From: Natranaerofaba carboxydovora
GTDB taxonomy: Bacteria > Bacillota > Natranaerobiia > Natranaerobiales > Natranaerofabaceae
Length of the DNA stretch: 64,000 nucleotides
Assembly: GCF_022539405.1 (NCBI RefSeq)
Contig: NZ_CP054394.1
Location: forward strand, 1,118,501-1,182,500
Reading direction: 5' to 3'
Under the pieces are notes generated by a model. The model saw only the letters and a program-made list of their open reading frames with translations. It was not told the origin of the DNA and made no database searches. Position 1 is the first letter of the stretch; every line of letters starts with the position of its first letter. Made by a program: the position numbers and the translations under genes. Of this stretch, positions 46,698 through 55,757 are shown one piece after another.

Positions 46698-47102
46698 ATG
46701 ATTGAGAAAACATGTACTATATCAATGAAAGTTAAGGTTACAATACCAGAAATTAGCGAAGATGTAAGTGAGGGATTAAACGGAAATGTTGAACAGGCTC
46801 AGTTTTTAATGGATGAAATAAAAAAAGATACTGAAAAACTAAGACAATTTATAAAAAGTTTTGCAATAGTAAAGGCATACTATAAAATGGAAAATAAAAT
46901 AGAAAGTGAACGCAATTATTTTGATGTTTTAGAGAATGAAGCCAAAGATAAGGATATTAACACCTTCCAAGTTGAAAAACAATTAAATCACACACTTAAT
47001 CAAATAATTGAGAATGTATCTACTAAATTAATAAATTTTGAAGTAAACATCGAAAATGAAGATTTCATAGATAAGTATAATGAAAACGCAAAAAACTCTT
47101 AA
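46698..47102 (+). CDS. Hypothetical protein
   Basis: 134 aa from ATG with GGGAGGGG upstream. Starts MIEKTCTISMKVKVTIPEISED; mostly helical, charged, with a coiled-coil-like middle. No family recognised. It precedes the YhaM-like gene by 112 bases and may travel with it. Confidence 0.5.
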   Translation: MIEKTCTISMKVKVTIPEISEDVSEGLNGNVEQAQFLMDEIKKDTEKLRQFIKSFAIVKAYYKMENKIESERNYFDVLENEAKDKDINTFQVEKQLNHTLNQIIENVSTKLINFEVNIENEDFIDKYNENAKNS

Positions 47103-47214
47103 TACATTGATTAAAATATTGTAGTATAAGAATTATATTTTGTGATGCCTGTGTTCTTCACTTGCTCTACATATGCGTTAGTCTAAAGTTCTAAAGTTAA
47201 AGAGGAGGATTAAT

Positions 47215-48240
47215 GTGACTGCCAATTGTTTATTAGATCTTAAAGAACCAGGACAAACTTTTGAAGGATATGCCTTAGTAATAGATGTTCAGGCTGCAAC
47301 TGCTAAAAATAATAAACCTTATATTAATCTAGTGTTAGGGAAAAAAGAAAAAAAACTAAGAAGTAAACTCTGGGATAATAATTTTAACGGATATGAATTA
47401 CAGGAACTTGTAAATGAGGTTTTCATTCAAGGCACTATAGTTTACATAAAAGGTGATGTTGGCAAATTCAACGAAGAGCTTCAGTTATCTATCAATAAAT
47501 TTAGCCGGGTTGAAAGTGATGAAATAGAATATTCAGACTTTATTCCATTAGCTCCTGAACCCAAAGATAAACTTGTAAAAGAATTTGAAAATTTTCTAGA
47601 AGATATTGAAAATCCTATCATCAAAAGAGTTTGTCAAAATATTTACAATGATTATAATGAAAAATTCACCTCTTACCCAGCTGCAAAATTTAACCATCAT
47701 GCTTTTGGTAGTGGTTTATTGTATCATACAGTATCTATGTTGCGAATGGCTAAACACATAGCAACACAGTACACAAATATAAATAGGGATTTACTCTATG
47801 CAGGTGTAGCTTTACATGATTTTGGAAAAGTGTACGCACTGTCTGAGGGGCCAGTTTCTGACTATACTAGGTCAGGTAATTTACTGGGGCACATTACCCT
47901 AACTAATATGCTTATTTATAAAACAGTAGAAAAAATAAAAAAAGAAAGAAAAAAGGTAAACAGAAAGACTGATCTTACAAAAAAAGAGCGTCAGTTAGTA
48001 TCTGAACTAATGCACATTATTTCTGCGCACCATGGGAAGTTAGAGTATGGCAGCCCAGTTAAGCCACAAACGCTAGAAGCTGAAATAGTTCATCATATTG
48101 ATATGATTGATACGAGAATCAATATGATTAACATGGGATTAATTGATGATGATATATCGAAAGATCAAGCCAAAAAAATACCTCCTTTAGGGTACTTCTA
48201 TAAATCAAGCGACAACTCGGCCGAAAGCAATTTGGAGTGA
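47215..48240 (+). CDS. YhaM-family 3'-5' exoribonuclease-like protein (OB-fold + HD domain)
   Basis: 341 aa from GTG with GAGGAGG upstream. An N-terminal OB-fold (GYALVIDVQAATAKNNKPYINLVL...IQGTIVYIKGDV) is followed by an HD domain: FNHHAFGSGLLYHTVSMLRMA, GVALHDFGKVY, LGHITLTNML and IISAHHGKLEYGSPVKPQTLEAEIVHHIDMID. This is the YhaM/CBF1 layout, a Mn-dependent nuclease in Bacillus. Context (serine recombinase remnant downstream) suggests a mobile-element copy. Confidence 0.8.
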   Translation: MTANCLLDLKEPGQTFEGYALVIDVQAATAKNNKPYINLVLGKKEKKLRSKLWDNNFNGYELQELVNEVFIQGTIVYIKGDVGKFNEELQLSINKFSRVESDEIEYSDFIPLAPEPKDKLVKEFENFLEDIENPIIKRVCQNIYNDYNEKFTSYPAAKFNHHAFGSGLLYHTVSMLRMAKHIATQYTNINRDLLYAGVALHDFGKVYALSEGPVSDYTRSGNLLGHITLTNMLIYKTVEKIKKERKKVNRKTDLTKKERQLVSELMHIISAHHGKLEYGSPVKPQTLEAEIVHHIDMIDTRINMINMGLIDDDISKDQAKKIPPLGYFYKSSDNSAESNLE

Positions 48241-48530
48241 TTAAAAATGGAAAAAGAATCAAAAGCCAGTCCTATGGTAATTACCTACCCTTAGCTGGCG
48301 GATCTTAGACGAGCTTTCCCTGGAAGAATCCCGGGCTCATTCAGAAGTACATGCTAGGACGACAATATAACTCGCTAAATTGTCAAAAAACTATTAGTGT
48401 TTTAGAAGGAAACAGCTAGTTATGCAACCCAACCAGAGACAATTGAAGAATTGAAAAAAGAAAGTGAGAGACAAAAAGAAGGAAAATGAAGAGCTAAATC
48501 CAAAGGCTAGCTCCTGGGAGGTGTTTTTTC
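48241..48530 (+). other. Gap with degraded coding sequence
   Basis: Reads such as SPMVITYP-stop-LADLRRAFPGRIPG and ATQPETIEELKKESERQKEG look like broken small genes. No intact gene. Confidence 0.3.
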
Positions 48531-48728
48531 ATGGCTAAGGCCAGGAAAAATGAGAAAACAATTAATAACGTAACCGTTATAGGTAGTAAAGACATGGATA
48601 AGTTCAAAAAACATCTAGCTAAGAAAATTGCACAAGCCGCTTATAACAAAGTAGAAGAGTATAAAGAAAACAAAGTATCTAAGATGTTACAACACGAAAA
48701 TGAATCCAGAAACGAAGAGAATATTTAA
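48531..48728 (+). CDS. Small hypothetical protein before a recombinase remnant
   Basis: 65 aa, basic: MAKARKNEKTINNVTVIGSK, then KFKKHLAKKIAQAAYNKVEE. GGGAGGTG lies 9 bases upstream. Short proteins of this kind precede serine recombinases in several Firmicute elements, and a recombinase remnant starts 130 bases downstream. Confidence 0.5.
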   Translation: MAKARKNEKTINNVTVIGSKDMDKFKKHLAKKIAQAAYNKVEEYKENKVSKMLQHENESRNEENI

Positions 48729-48860
48729 AAACTACCAGGGCAATAAAGCTGGAACTAAAAGAGGTAGAGATGTCAAAACCTGCTATCTCTTTTTTTACAT
48801 TGACCATGTTAATGATTTACATGTAATTAGGCTAGATAAATATAAACATAAGAGGGGATT

Positions 48861-48990
48861 TTGGTGCCTTAAAAGATAAAGACAACTGCCTATTGCCGTG
48901 TATCAACTCGTTCAGATAATTAGTTAAATAGTTTAGAAGCAAAGTTGACTACACTCTATATGACATCATTTGACGTCAATAAGATTTGTC
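48861..48990 (+). pseudogene. Remnant of a large serine recombinase (N-terminus)
   Basis: In one frame with two stops: KIKTTAYCRVSTRSDN-stop-LNSLEAKLTTLY. AYCRVSTR...D..NSLEAQ is the catalytic N-terminus of large serine recombinases. AGGGGATT and TTG at 48861 mark the old start. The rest of the gene is missing. Confidence 0.65.
48961..48978. repeat. Copy of the TGACATCATTTGACGTCA motif
   Basis: Same 18 bases, with one difference, as an arm of the inverted repeat at 39430-39489. It lies at the end of the recombinase remnant. Confidence 0.5.
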
Positions 48991-49413
48991 CTGTTAAAAG
49001 CCAAATTTACACGAGCAAAACCTTTGATAGAATTAAACCTTATAACAGGCGTATTTTCAAATAAATTTACCTCAAAAGTGTGCGACTTTGGATTAAATGA
49101 TAGGCAAAGTGTTTCTAAAACTAACAATGAAATTTTCTAACATTTAATCGTACACGTTTACGCATTTCCTTAGACTTTTAGCACAACAATACGCCTTCTC
49201 CCTTACTCCGTAAGGCTTATTGTTGTGCCTAAACTCTAATACACTCTGGGGCCTTTTATGCCAGGGTTTTTCTAAACTAAAATTCACCCTGTTTGTGTAG
49301 TAGAGTTTCAAGATAATTAATAATCTGGGTCATAAATGATTTTTGGCCAGCCATTCCTTTCAATCTTAAATTTATCTTTAAGTTTTTTGTTACACCAGGC
49401 ATACTTGAACCCA
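48991..49413. other. Gap with a hairpin and the probable old 3' end of the next gene
   Basis: GCACAACAATACGCCTT (49181-49197) and AAGGCTTATTGTTGTGC (49212-49228) form a 17-bp stem with one mismatch. At 49319-49435 the minus strand holds a 38-codon open stretch that looks like the displaced C-terminus of the following protein. Confidence 0.5.
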
Positions 49414-49998
49414 TCATCTCTCACTACCACCAGACCACATGGAAAAACCCTCTAACCCGTATCCGGGAACAACTCTAGGGAGCAAAACGTTCATACTGTC
49501 ATCTAAATATACATACTCATGTGGATCAAAATGAAAAGCCGGGTTATATTCAACCTCCAGGCCGGTTTCTGTTAAAGTATATTCAAAATCGGTATCTTCA
49601 AACATATTATCTTTATCAACATCGTCGTCATCAACAGAAAAATAAATCCCTATATCTTCAATACTGCCGCCATCAGCTAGATACTCCTGGACCTCTTTTG
49701 GGTGTTCGATGTCAGCTATTAATAGATCGGCGATCTCTTCTTCTATATGCTCTAGGCGAAGAACTACATCGGTCGCATCTCCTTCAGATACTGTACCTGT
49801 TTGTCCATCAATATTGTAGCCAAAATAACCGCCAGAATAATGCCACAGCTCTATCTGTTGATACGATTCGCTATAACCAAGCTCTTTACCCTCTAGCGGC
49901 TCAAAGCCTGCCTCGTCTGTTATAACCGATGCTTTCGCACCAGGCGAAAGCATCAGTAAAAAGATACATATAAATATCGTGATAACCGTTTTTTTCAC
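49414..49998 (-). CDS. Secreted acidic hypothetical protein, C-terminus probably frameshifted
   Basis: 194 aa with signal peptide (KKTVITIFICIFLLMLSPGAKA). The mature part is acidic (SVDDDDVDKDNMFEDTDFEY). No family recognised. Near its end, at the T run around 49448-49452, a different frame opens and reads PCGLVVVRDDGFKYAWCNKK...WPKIIYDPDY to a stop at 49319, a more natural C-terminus. Thirty bases from the next gene; the two are likely one transcript. Confidence 0.6.
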   Translation of the reverse strand: MKKTVITIFICIFLLMLSPGAKASVITDEAGFEPLEGKELGYSESYQQIELWHYSGGYFGYNIDGQTGTVSEGDATDVVLRLEHIEEEIADLLIADIEHPKEVQEYLADGGSIEDIGIYFSVDDDDVDKDNMFEDTDFEYTLTETGLEVEYNPAFHFDPHEYVYLDDSMNVLLPRVVPGYGLEGFSMWSGGSER

Positions 49999-50031
49999 AT
50001 AAAACCCCTCCTCGTGTAAATATAAAAAAAA

Positions 50032-51018
50032 TTATCTAAATGACTCGATTCTCACCTCGGCTGTGGGATACATCAGACTGTACACTTCAGGAAAACCACT
50101 AGTCTCTTTTTCAAACAGTTCAAAAGCAAAACGTCCATGTTTTACTTTGTCCCAGTCTATCTCGTATTCAAAATATTCTCCTATCTCTACATCGTTGTGG
50201 TTAAAAATTTTATCTAAGTCTGTACCGGTTACATCTAATTCAGAGTAATATTTAACCATTGAAGAAAAACGCCACTTAAAATCATCAGAAGGGGGTTCTG
50301 GCATTTTCCCCTCGATGCCGTATTCTGTAAATTTAACGTATTCATCTAGGATAAGCCTTGCGTAGTAATCATTTGCCTGTCTGGATATCCTTCCATCTTC
50401 GCCTCTGATTTCGTCTGGCTCTTCTTTTGGAATGTGTGAGATCTCATCGTATACCTGCATACCTCTATGCTTTCTTGGCTCACCGGGACTTGAAGGATCA
50501 CCGTCGTATTCTAAATCTTCTGGGACTTCTTCTTTTGGCATCCAGCTATAATCCGGGGTATCTCCTTCTTCAAATCCAGGCTCTTCAGGGTCTTCTTTAT
50601 CGTCATAGATATAGACCGTCCTCGTATCGCCGTCCCAATCAACCTCTGCACCCAGACCTTCTGAGACAAACCTAAGCGGAACCACTGTCCTATCTTCACC
50701 TGTGATAACAGGTGCTGTGTCCATTGTTCTCATCTCGCCGTCTTTTTCGAACACGTCTACGCCAATAGTTAGATCCAGCTCTGTATCATTTCTTTGGATA
50801 TTAACCCTTTCTTCAGCTTCTATCCAGTCTGTCTCACCACCTAGTTCGTCGCTTACAAACCTTACTGGGACCTGGGTTCTTCCTTCTTCATCAACAAAAG
50901 CTCCCTGGTCATCAAATTCCACTGCTTCATCGTCCAAATAAACACTAACTTCATCAGCTAAAGCTGTACCAAAGCTAAGTAATAAAACTAAAAGTACAAC
51001 TATAATTGGCCTTTTCAA
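50032..51018 (-). CDS. Secreted protein with copper amine oxidase-like stalk domains
   Basis: 328 aa from TTG; signal peptide KRPIIVVLLVLLLSFGTALA. Two stalk-type repeats: VYLDDEAVEFDDQGAFVDEEGRTQVPVRFVSDELGGETDW and RTVVPLRFVSEGLGAEVDWDGDTRTVYIYDD. These occur in extracellular proteins of Firmicutes and may bind the cell wall or surface. The C-terminal ~180 residues are not recognised. A 26-bp tandem duplication covers the start region. Confidence 0.75.
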   Translation of the reverse strand: MKRPIIVVLLVLLLSFGTALADEVSVYLDDEAVEFDDQGAFVDEEGRTQVPVRFVSDELGGETDWIEAEERVNIQRNDTELDLTIGVDVFEKDGEMRTMDTAPVITGEDRTVVPLRFVSEGLGAEVDWDGDTRTVYIYDDKEDPEEPGFEEGDTPDYSWMPKEEVPEDLEYDGDPSSPGEPRKHRGMQVYDEISHIPKEEPDEIRGEDGRISRQANDYYARLILDEYVKFTEYGIEGKMPEPPSDDFKWRFSSMVKYYSELDVTGTDLDKIFNHNDVEIGEYFEYEIDWDKVKHGRFAFELFEKETSGFPEVYSLMYPTAEVRIESFR

Positions 51019-51055
51019 AAGAATACCTCAATTGGCCTTTTCAAAAGAATACCTC
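51004..51055. repeat. 26-bp tandem duplication over the start of the stalk-domain gene
   Basis: Two copies, each with the TTG start and first codons. The AAGGAGG is in front of the upstream copy, whose frame reads MKRPIEVFF and stops at TGA overlapping the true TTG start. The second start has only GAGGT. Confidence 0.8.
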
Positions 51056-51254
51056 CTTGCTTTTATTATCTTTAACAATGTGTATTATAGCATTGATATA
51101 AGTAAATCATTGTCATTAATTGTCGAGAGTTTTTCTTTGCTTATTATTATCTAACTTTAACAAAACCGGCAAACTGCTAGTAAATCAGCATGGCCAACAG
51201 GGTAGATGAAATTTTCTGTTGAGTTGCTACATGTGGTTAGGTTATAGTTAATAC

Positions 51255-51415
51255 AGTAGGGATTATGGGATTACATGGAGCAGCAACAATTGCGGGATTG
51301 GCTTTTGGGGGAAGTGGCTATTGCTACTGGTGGATTGGGTATGGCGGTAGGAATCTAAGTTTTAATTGGTGGGGGAGCACTTTTCAGTCCTTATTTTATA
51401 GATAGTTTTCTAGCA
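51255..51415 (+). pseudogene. Remnant of a small Gly-rich membrane peptide gene
   Basis: With a frameshift and a stop it reads MGLHGAATIAGLAFGG, IATGGLGMAVGI and VLIGGGALFSPYFID. Over 90 bases it closely resembles 32385-32475. No family known to me. Confidence 0.45.
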
Positions 51416-51469
51416 TCTTTGTCCACTCAAAAGAAGTGTACTGCCAAGAAGAAAGGCTACAGGAGAATG

Positions 51470-51938
51470 TAAGGCTTCTGCAGCCTTCCCAAAATTTTTA
51501 CACCAAAATTACAAATGGTTCACAATTTATTCCAGGTATAGGGATAGTAACAGCAGCTAGTTTTTAGAAGAAGTAGGAGATATTGCAAATTATACACATC
51601 ATCGCCAGCTTCAAAAACTAGCAGGTTTGAATCTTGTGGAAGAAAGCTCAGGAGAAAAATAGGGTAAACGCAAAATATCCAAAAGAGGCCGCCCATATCT
51701 TAGATGTATATTGTATCAAGCCAGCTTGACTCTTGTAGCTAAGAACGAAGAATTCAAAGCACTATATAAATATTTAAGAAATCGTCCAAATAACCCACTG
51801 AACAACATGAAGGCTTTGACAGCGATATGCAACAAGCTTTTAAGGGTAATGTTTACACTTTTGGTAAAAGAAAGCTATTATGATCCAGCTAAAGTGCTGG
51901 GACAATATAGAGAAGCCCAGCTAAAAGAGGTAACATAG
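51470..51938 (+). pseudogene. IS110-family transposase remnant (C-terminal part)
   Basis: With two stops: FIPGIGIVTAASF (helix-hairpin-helix-like IPGIG motif of Transposase_20), LQKLAGLNLVEESSG, KRKISKRGRPYLRCILYQAS and NKLLRVMFTLL. The N-terminal DEDD domain is absent. Confidence 0.75.
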
Positions 51939-52160
51939 CCAGATACATGGGTGGGGAAAGCTGACCACCTCCATACTAAGGGCATAGACCCTGGGAGACA
52001 TGATAGGGTAAGCTTGGGGACGGGAAATATGGGTGCCACCCAAAAAATACTGAAAATGTTTCGCCCTCTTTTACTGGAAGTAAATAACATGTATATCAAA
52101 TTCTCCAAATGATGAAGCTTGATAGATATATAGCCAAAATTTTGAGACAAGGAGGTTAAA
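51939..52160 (+). ncRNA. Possible relic of an IS110-family non-coding end
   Basis: About 200 G/C-richer bases without an open frame directly after the transposase remnant. In IS110/IS1111 elements the non-coding flank encodes the bridge RNA; whether this is such a flank cannot be shown by eye. Confidence 0.25.
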
Positions 52161-52208
52161 GATATAATTTTGCAATTTGCTATAGAAGAAGAGTTGGCAA
52201 AAAATAAA

Positions 52209-52237
52209 AATCCCTTGCCGGGCGGGCCAAGGGAAAA
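52209..52237. terminator. Terminator-like hairpin
   Basis: TCCCTTG...CAAGGGA stem with AAAAATTT on one side and AAAA on the other; can serve the minus-strand thiolase transcript. Confidence 0.5.
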
Positions 52238-52354
52238 ATTTGTTCCGAAACTTTCAAAGAATTAGTTAAGCCAGAGTGAATTGAGAAAGAATTTGATAAT
52301 GTTCCTCAGATGATTTTATTTAATTACTATTCTAAAGCTAAGAGAACCCAGTTT

Positions 52355-53542
52355 TTATTTAATCCTTTTAAATACAAGAGCATAATTACTTGCAGCACTT
52401 CCACCGATATTAAAAGCTAATCCTATTTCTGGATCCTTAACTTGGTAACCTATAGCATTATTTTGTAGCTGTCTTACATTAAGTACTGCCATAGAAACAC
52501 CTGTAGCACCTACAGGATGACCCTTAGCTTTTAATCCACCTGAAACATTTATAGGTTTACTGCCGTCTTTATATACTGTAGGTTGATCTAACATTTTCCA
52601 ACCTTCACCTGGCTCACTAAGGCCAATTGTTTCATATGCAAGTATCTCTGCAATTGTAAAACAGTCATGTACTTCAGCAAAATCAATATCATCAATTGTT
52701 ATTCCAGCTTCTTCATAGACTTTTTTGATTACTTTTTTCCCGGCAGTAAATTCATAAACACTTCTTTTATTAAGAGCAAGATAATCATTCATCTGCACTA
52801 AAGAAGAAAGTTCCACTACGTCATCTTCTAATTTTTTAGCATTTTCTGTAGAAGTTAAAATAATAGCGGCAGCTCCATCAGAAATAAGAGAACAGTCAAA
52901 AACTCTTAAAGGATCAGCTATTACTGGATTTTTTTCATCAGGTTTATCCAATATATCTTGATAACTTATTTCTAATGGCATCTGTGCTAAAGGATTAAAT
53001 TTTGCATTTGTATGGTTTTTAGCAGCTACTTTGGCAAGATAAGGTCGAAGTTCTTCTAGTTTAATTCCATATTGTTTCATATAGCCTTTTGCATACTCTG
53101 CAAACATTCCTGGAAAAGTCATCCCGTTTACTCCTTCTTCTAGCCAGTGAGAAGCTTTTGCTAGTACTTTTGTTACACCTTTTGTTTCAAGACTTGTCAT
53201 TTTTTCTACGCCTATTACAAGTGCATATTCTACTTCCCCAGCTTTAATTGCATTTACCGCACCAGTGATTGCAGCAGAACCAGAGGCACAAGCATTTTCA
53301 GCTCTGTTGCATGGAGCAAATCTAAGGTTTGGATCGATGTCTATTGCAATGGAAGCTGTATGCTCCTGGTTATTAAATCCTCCGCCACTATAATTCCCTA
53401 TCCAAACACCACCGATTTCTTTAGCTTCTACTTTAGAATTATTAATAGCGCCTTTGCCTGCTTCAATTATAAGATCATACAAGTTCTTATCCTCAAGATT
53501 GCCAACTTTTGAATGATATGTCCCTATAACTGATACGCTCAA
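52355..53542 (-). CDS. Thiolase family acyl-CoA acetyltransferase
   Basis: 395 aa from TTG (GGAGTG upstream). Nucleophile Cys85 in ENACASGSAA, then AEVHDCFTIAE and SGGLKAKGHPVGATG with the catalytic His residues. This is the SCP-x-like thiolase group rather than classical AtoB/FadA. Expected to form or cleave 3-ketoacyl-CoA. Near an acyl-CoA synthetase on the same strand, but a 548-base gap separates them. Confidence 0.88.
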   Translation of the reverse strand: MSVSVIGTYHSKVGNLEDKNLYDLIIEAGKGAINNSKVEAKEIGGVWIGNYSGGGFNNQEHTASIAIDIDPNLRFAPCNRAENACASGSAAITGAVNAIKAGEVEYALVIGVEKMTSLETKGVTKVLAKASHWLEEGVNGMTFPGMFAEYAKGYMKQYGIKLEELRPYLAKVAAKNHTNAKFNPLAQMPLEISYQDILDKPDEKNPVIADPLRVFDCSLISDGAAAIILTSTENAKKLEDDVVELSSLVQMNDYLALNKRSVYEFTAGKKVIKKVYEEAGITIDDIDFAEVHDCFTIAEILAYETIGLSEPGEGWKMLDQPTVYKDGSKPINVSGGLKAKGHPVGATGVSMAVLNVRQLQNNAIGYQVKDPEIGLAFNIGGSAASNYALVFKRIK

Positions 53543-53710
53543 TTTTATTCACTCCAATCTTGTGGAATTTCAATATTTATTATTGATTCTGGTGCAAAAA
53601 GTGTATACAAAATTTTAAACCAGTTATTTATCCTACTACTCCACTTTATAAGATTTTAAAACCAAAAGTTAGAGTTTTTGTACCAGAATTATTATTTTAT
53701 AAGTATTTTT

Positions 53711-53753
53711 ATTAGCCCTCAGCATATAAAATTTTTATATGCTGAGGGCTAAT
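53711..53753. repeat. Perfect 21-bp palindrome with a one-base centre
   Basis: Arms 53711-53731 (ATTAGCCCTCAGCATATAAAA) and 53733-53753 match exactly. An A/T-rich region surrounds it. No strong T run follows, so it is not a clear terminator; it may be an operator or a synthetase-gene terminator. Confidence 0.7.
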
Positions 53754-54090
53754 AATTAATAAAACTTAATTTTCTACTTCATTGTTTTCTTGTTTACACT
53801 TTTTCATTATCTTATCTTATTTGTAAACATAAGCAGCAATTACATTAGCAAAAATCACCCATTATGCCCACCAAAAATATTTTCTATTTTTGTCTGTGGG
53901 TTTCATTAGGGTTTTTCAATATGCTATTTAACAAATTACTTTTCTTTTACCCAATGGGTGAAATGTCAAGTTTCTAGTTTATACCGAATTTACTGCTTTG
54001 AAGGAGGCTTTGTTAAAGATATATGAATAAAGCGGGGTCATAATAATCCTCTTTTTTCCTTAACAAATAAATTCAAAACCTTAGGAAAAA
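53754..54090. other. A/T-rich gap
   Basis: No gene found. GGAGG at about 54002 precedes only a 7-codon TTG frame. Two related 8-mers CACCCATT and AATGGGTG (about 53856 and 53954) form an inverted pair of unknown meaning. Confidence 0.4.
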
Positions 54091-55710
54091 TTACTGTTTA
54101 AGAAGATACCTCTGTTTTTTGCCACTTGGAGTTTTAGGTATTGCCTCTACAAACTCAACTTCACGAGGGTAGGCATGGGCAGAATAATTCTTCTTTACAA
54201 AATTGCTTAATTCTTTAGCTAAATCTTCACCTGTATTGTACTTGGGATTTAATTCGACAAAAGCTTTAATTATTTCCCCACGCAAAGAGTCAGGTATACC
54301 TACTACAGCTACGTCATTTACAGCATCATGTTGTAAAAGTGCTTCTTCGACTTCAACAGGACTTACCCTGTAGCCCGCTGTCAAAATAATATCATCAACC
54401 CTGCTCGAGTAGTAAAAGAAATTATTATCATCCCGGCTGACAACATCGCCAGTTATATAATAGCGCTTGTCATCGGTAAAGCTTTTTGCCGTACGGTCAG
54501 GATCATTAAAATAACTTTTAAACCAGAAAAGTGGGGAATTCTCTGTATCGATTGCCATTTTTCCCTCTTCACCCGCTCCTGCTTCTTCATAAGAATCGTT
54601 TAAGACAACTACACGGTAACCCGGCATAGGAACACCCATAGAGTTGGGTTGAGAACCGTAATCAAGCAAAGGATGATGGTGATTGTTAACAACCATCCCC
54701 ACTTCTGTCTGACCATATTGATCGTAAATAGGAACACCGAAATTATTTTTAGACCATTCAACAAGGTCAAAATTAAGTGTCTCACCCGCACTTGAACAAA
54801 CTCGAAGTTGTAGTTTTTCTTTTGCTTCCTCTGATATTCCAGAATTTCGTAATGCTCGGTATGCGGTAGGAGCGCTGGCAAAGTTTGTTACTCTGTAATC
54901 CCTTAATATCCTTAATATCGCATCTGCATCAAAAGGAGCCTTATAAAATATATTTCCCTTGCCAATAAGCAGGGGACCAACTACACCATAGTAAAGCCCG
55001 TAAGCCCATCCTGGATCAGCCATGTTCCAGAATGTATCCTCCTCCCGTACATCAAGACCAAGGCGCATATAAACTTCAAAAGAAGCAAGAGCTTTAACAG
55101 GTATTTCTACTCCCTTTGGTAACCCCGTTGTGCCTGAAGTGTAAAGAAGGATAAAAGTATCTTCTCCCCGGACATTATTTGGCTGTTTCAAAGGTTCTGC
55201 TTTGTTCAATTCCTGCCAAAAGTCAAAATCTGTACTGTCATAACCTTCGGAACTGTCCACTACCATTATATTTATTGAATCTGAAAAAGAATCGAGCTTC
55301 GGACGATTTTCTTTATTAGTAATTATTAACTTGGCTTCCCCATTCTTTACCCGGTGTGAAATAGCCTCGGGGCCAAACGCTGTAAATAAAGGCACATAAA
55401 CGCCACCAAGGCGCCAGATTCCCAATGCTGCAATAATAAGTTCTGGAATTTTTGGCAAAAGTACAGCGACTTTATCGTTTTTTCTAATACCTTTTTCTGC
55501 CAATACTCCAGCAAATTTCTCAGACAGCTCTTTTAACTCGGTGAATGTATACCTCTGTTTTGTACCAGCATCGTCTTCAAAGTAAAGTGCAGTTTTTTCT
55601 GGTTTCCCTGAATGGCTGTCGCATAACAAATCAGAAAGTTTAATATCATAGTTTTCATACTTTTCGCAAATACTTTTAATCCAATTATTCAACTCTTCTT
55701 TAGTTTGCAA
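54091..55710 (-). CDS. AMP-forming acyl-CoA synthetase
   Basis: 539 aa from TTG. Motifs of the ANL superfamily: LLYTSGTTGLPKGVE (P-loop), YDQYGQTEVGMVVNNHH, YYITGDVVSRDD, YRVSPVEVEEALLQHDAV and the catalytic Lys in IPKTPSGKKQRY. The N-terminus and WNMADPGWAYGLYYGV resemble acetyl/propionyl- or medium-chain acyl-CoA synthetases. Substrate not decidable by eye. Probably one operon with the upstream transporter (47-base gap). Confidence 0.9.
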   Translation of the reverse strand: MQTKEELNNWIKSICEKYENYDIKLSDLLCDSHSGKPEKTALYFEDDAGTKQRYTFTELKELSEKFAGVLAEKGIRKNDKVAVLLPKIPELIIAALGIWRLGGVYVPLFTAFGPEAISHRVKNGEAKLIITNKENRPKLDSFSDSINIMVVDSSEGYDSTDFDFWQELNKAEPLKQPNNVRGEDTFILLYTSGTTGLPKGVEIPVKALASFEVYMRLGLDVREEDTFWNMADPGWAYGLYYGVVGPLLIGKGNIFYKAPFDADAILRILRDYRVTNFASAPTAYRALRNSGISEEAKEKLQLRVCSSAGETLNFDLVEWSKNNFGVPIYDQYGQTEVGMVVNNHHHPLLDYGSQPNSMGVPMPGYRVVVLNDSYEEAGAGEEGKMAIDTENSPLFWFKSYFNDPDRTAKSFTDDKRYYITGDVVSRDDNNFFYYSSRVDDIILTAGYRVSPVEVEEALLQHDAVNDVAVVGIPDSLRGEIIKAFVELNPKYNTGEDLAKELSNFVKKNYSAHAYPREVEFVEAIPKTPSGKKQRYLLKQ

Positions 55711-55757
55711 AATTAAAACCCCTTTCTTTTTAATAGGTTCTGTTATAAATTATTTGA

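Noticed and set aside
49521..49925. 134-codon plus-strand frame
   Set aside because: Antisense to the secreted acidic protein, which has signal peptide and start; Gln/Tyr/Leu-rich shadow composition.
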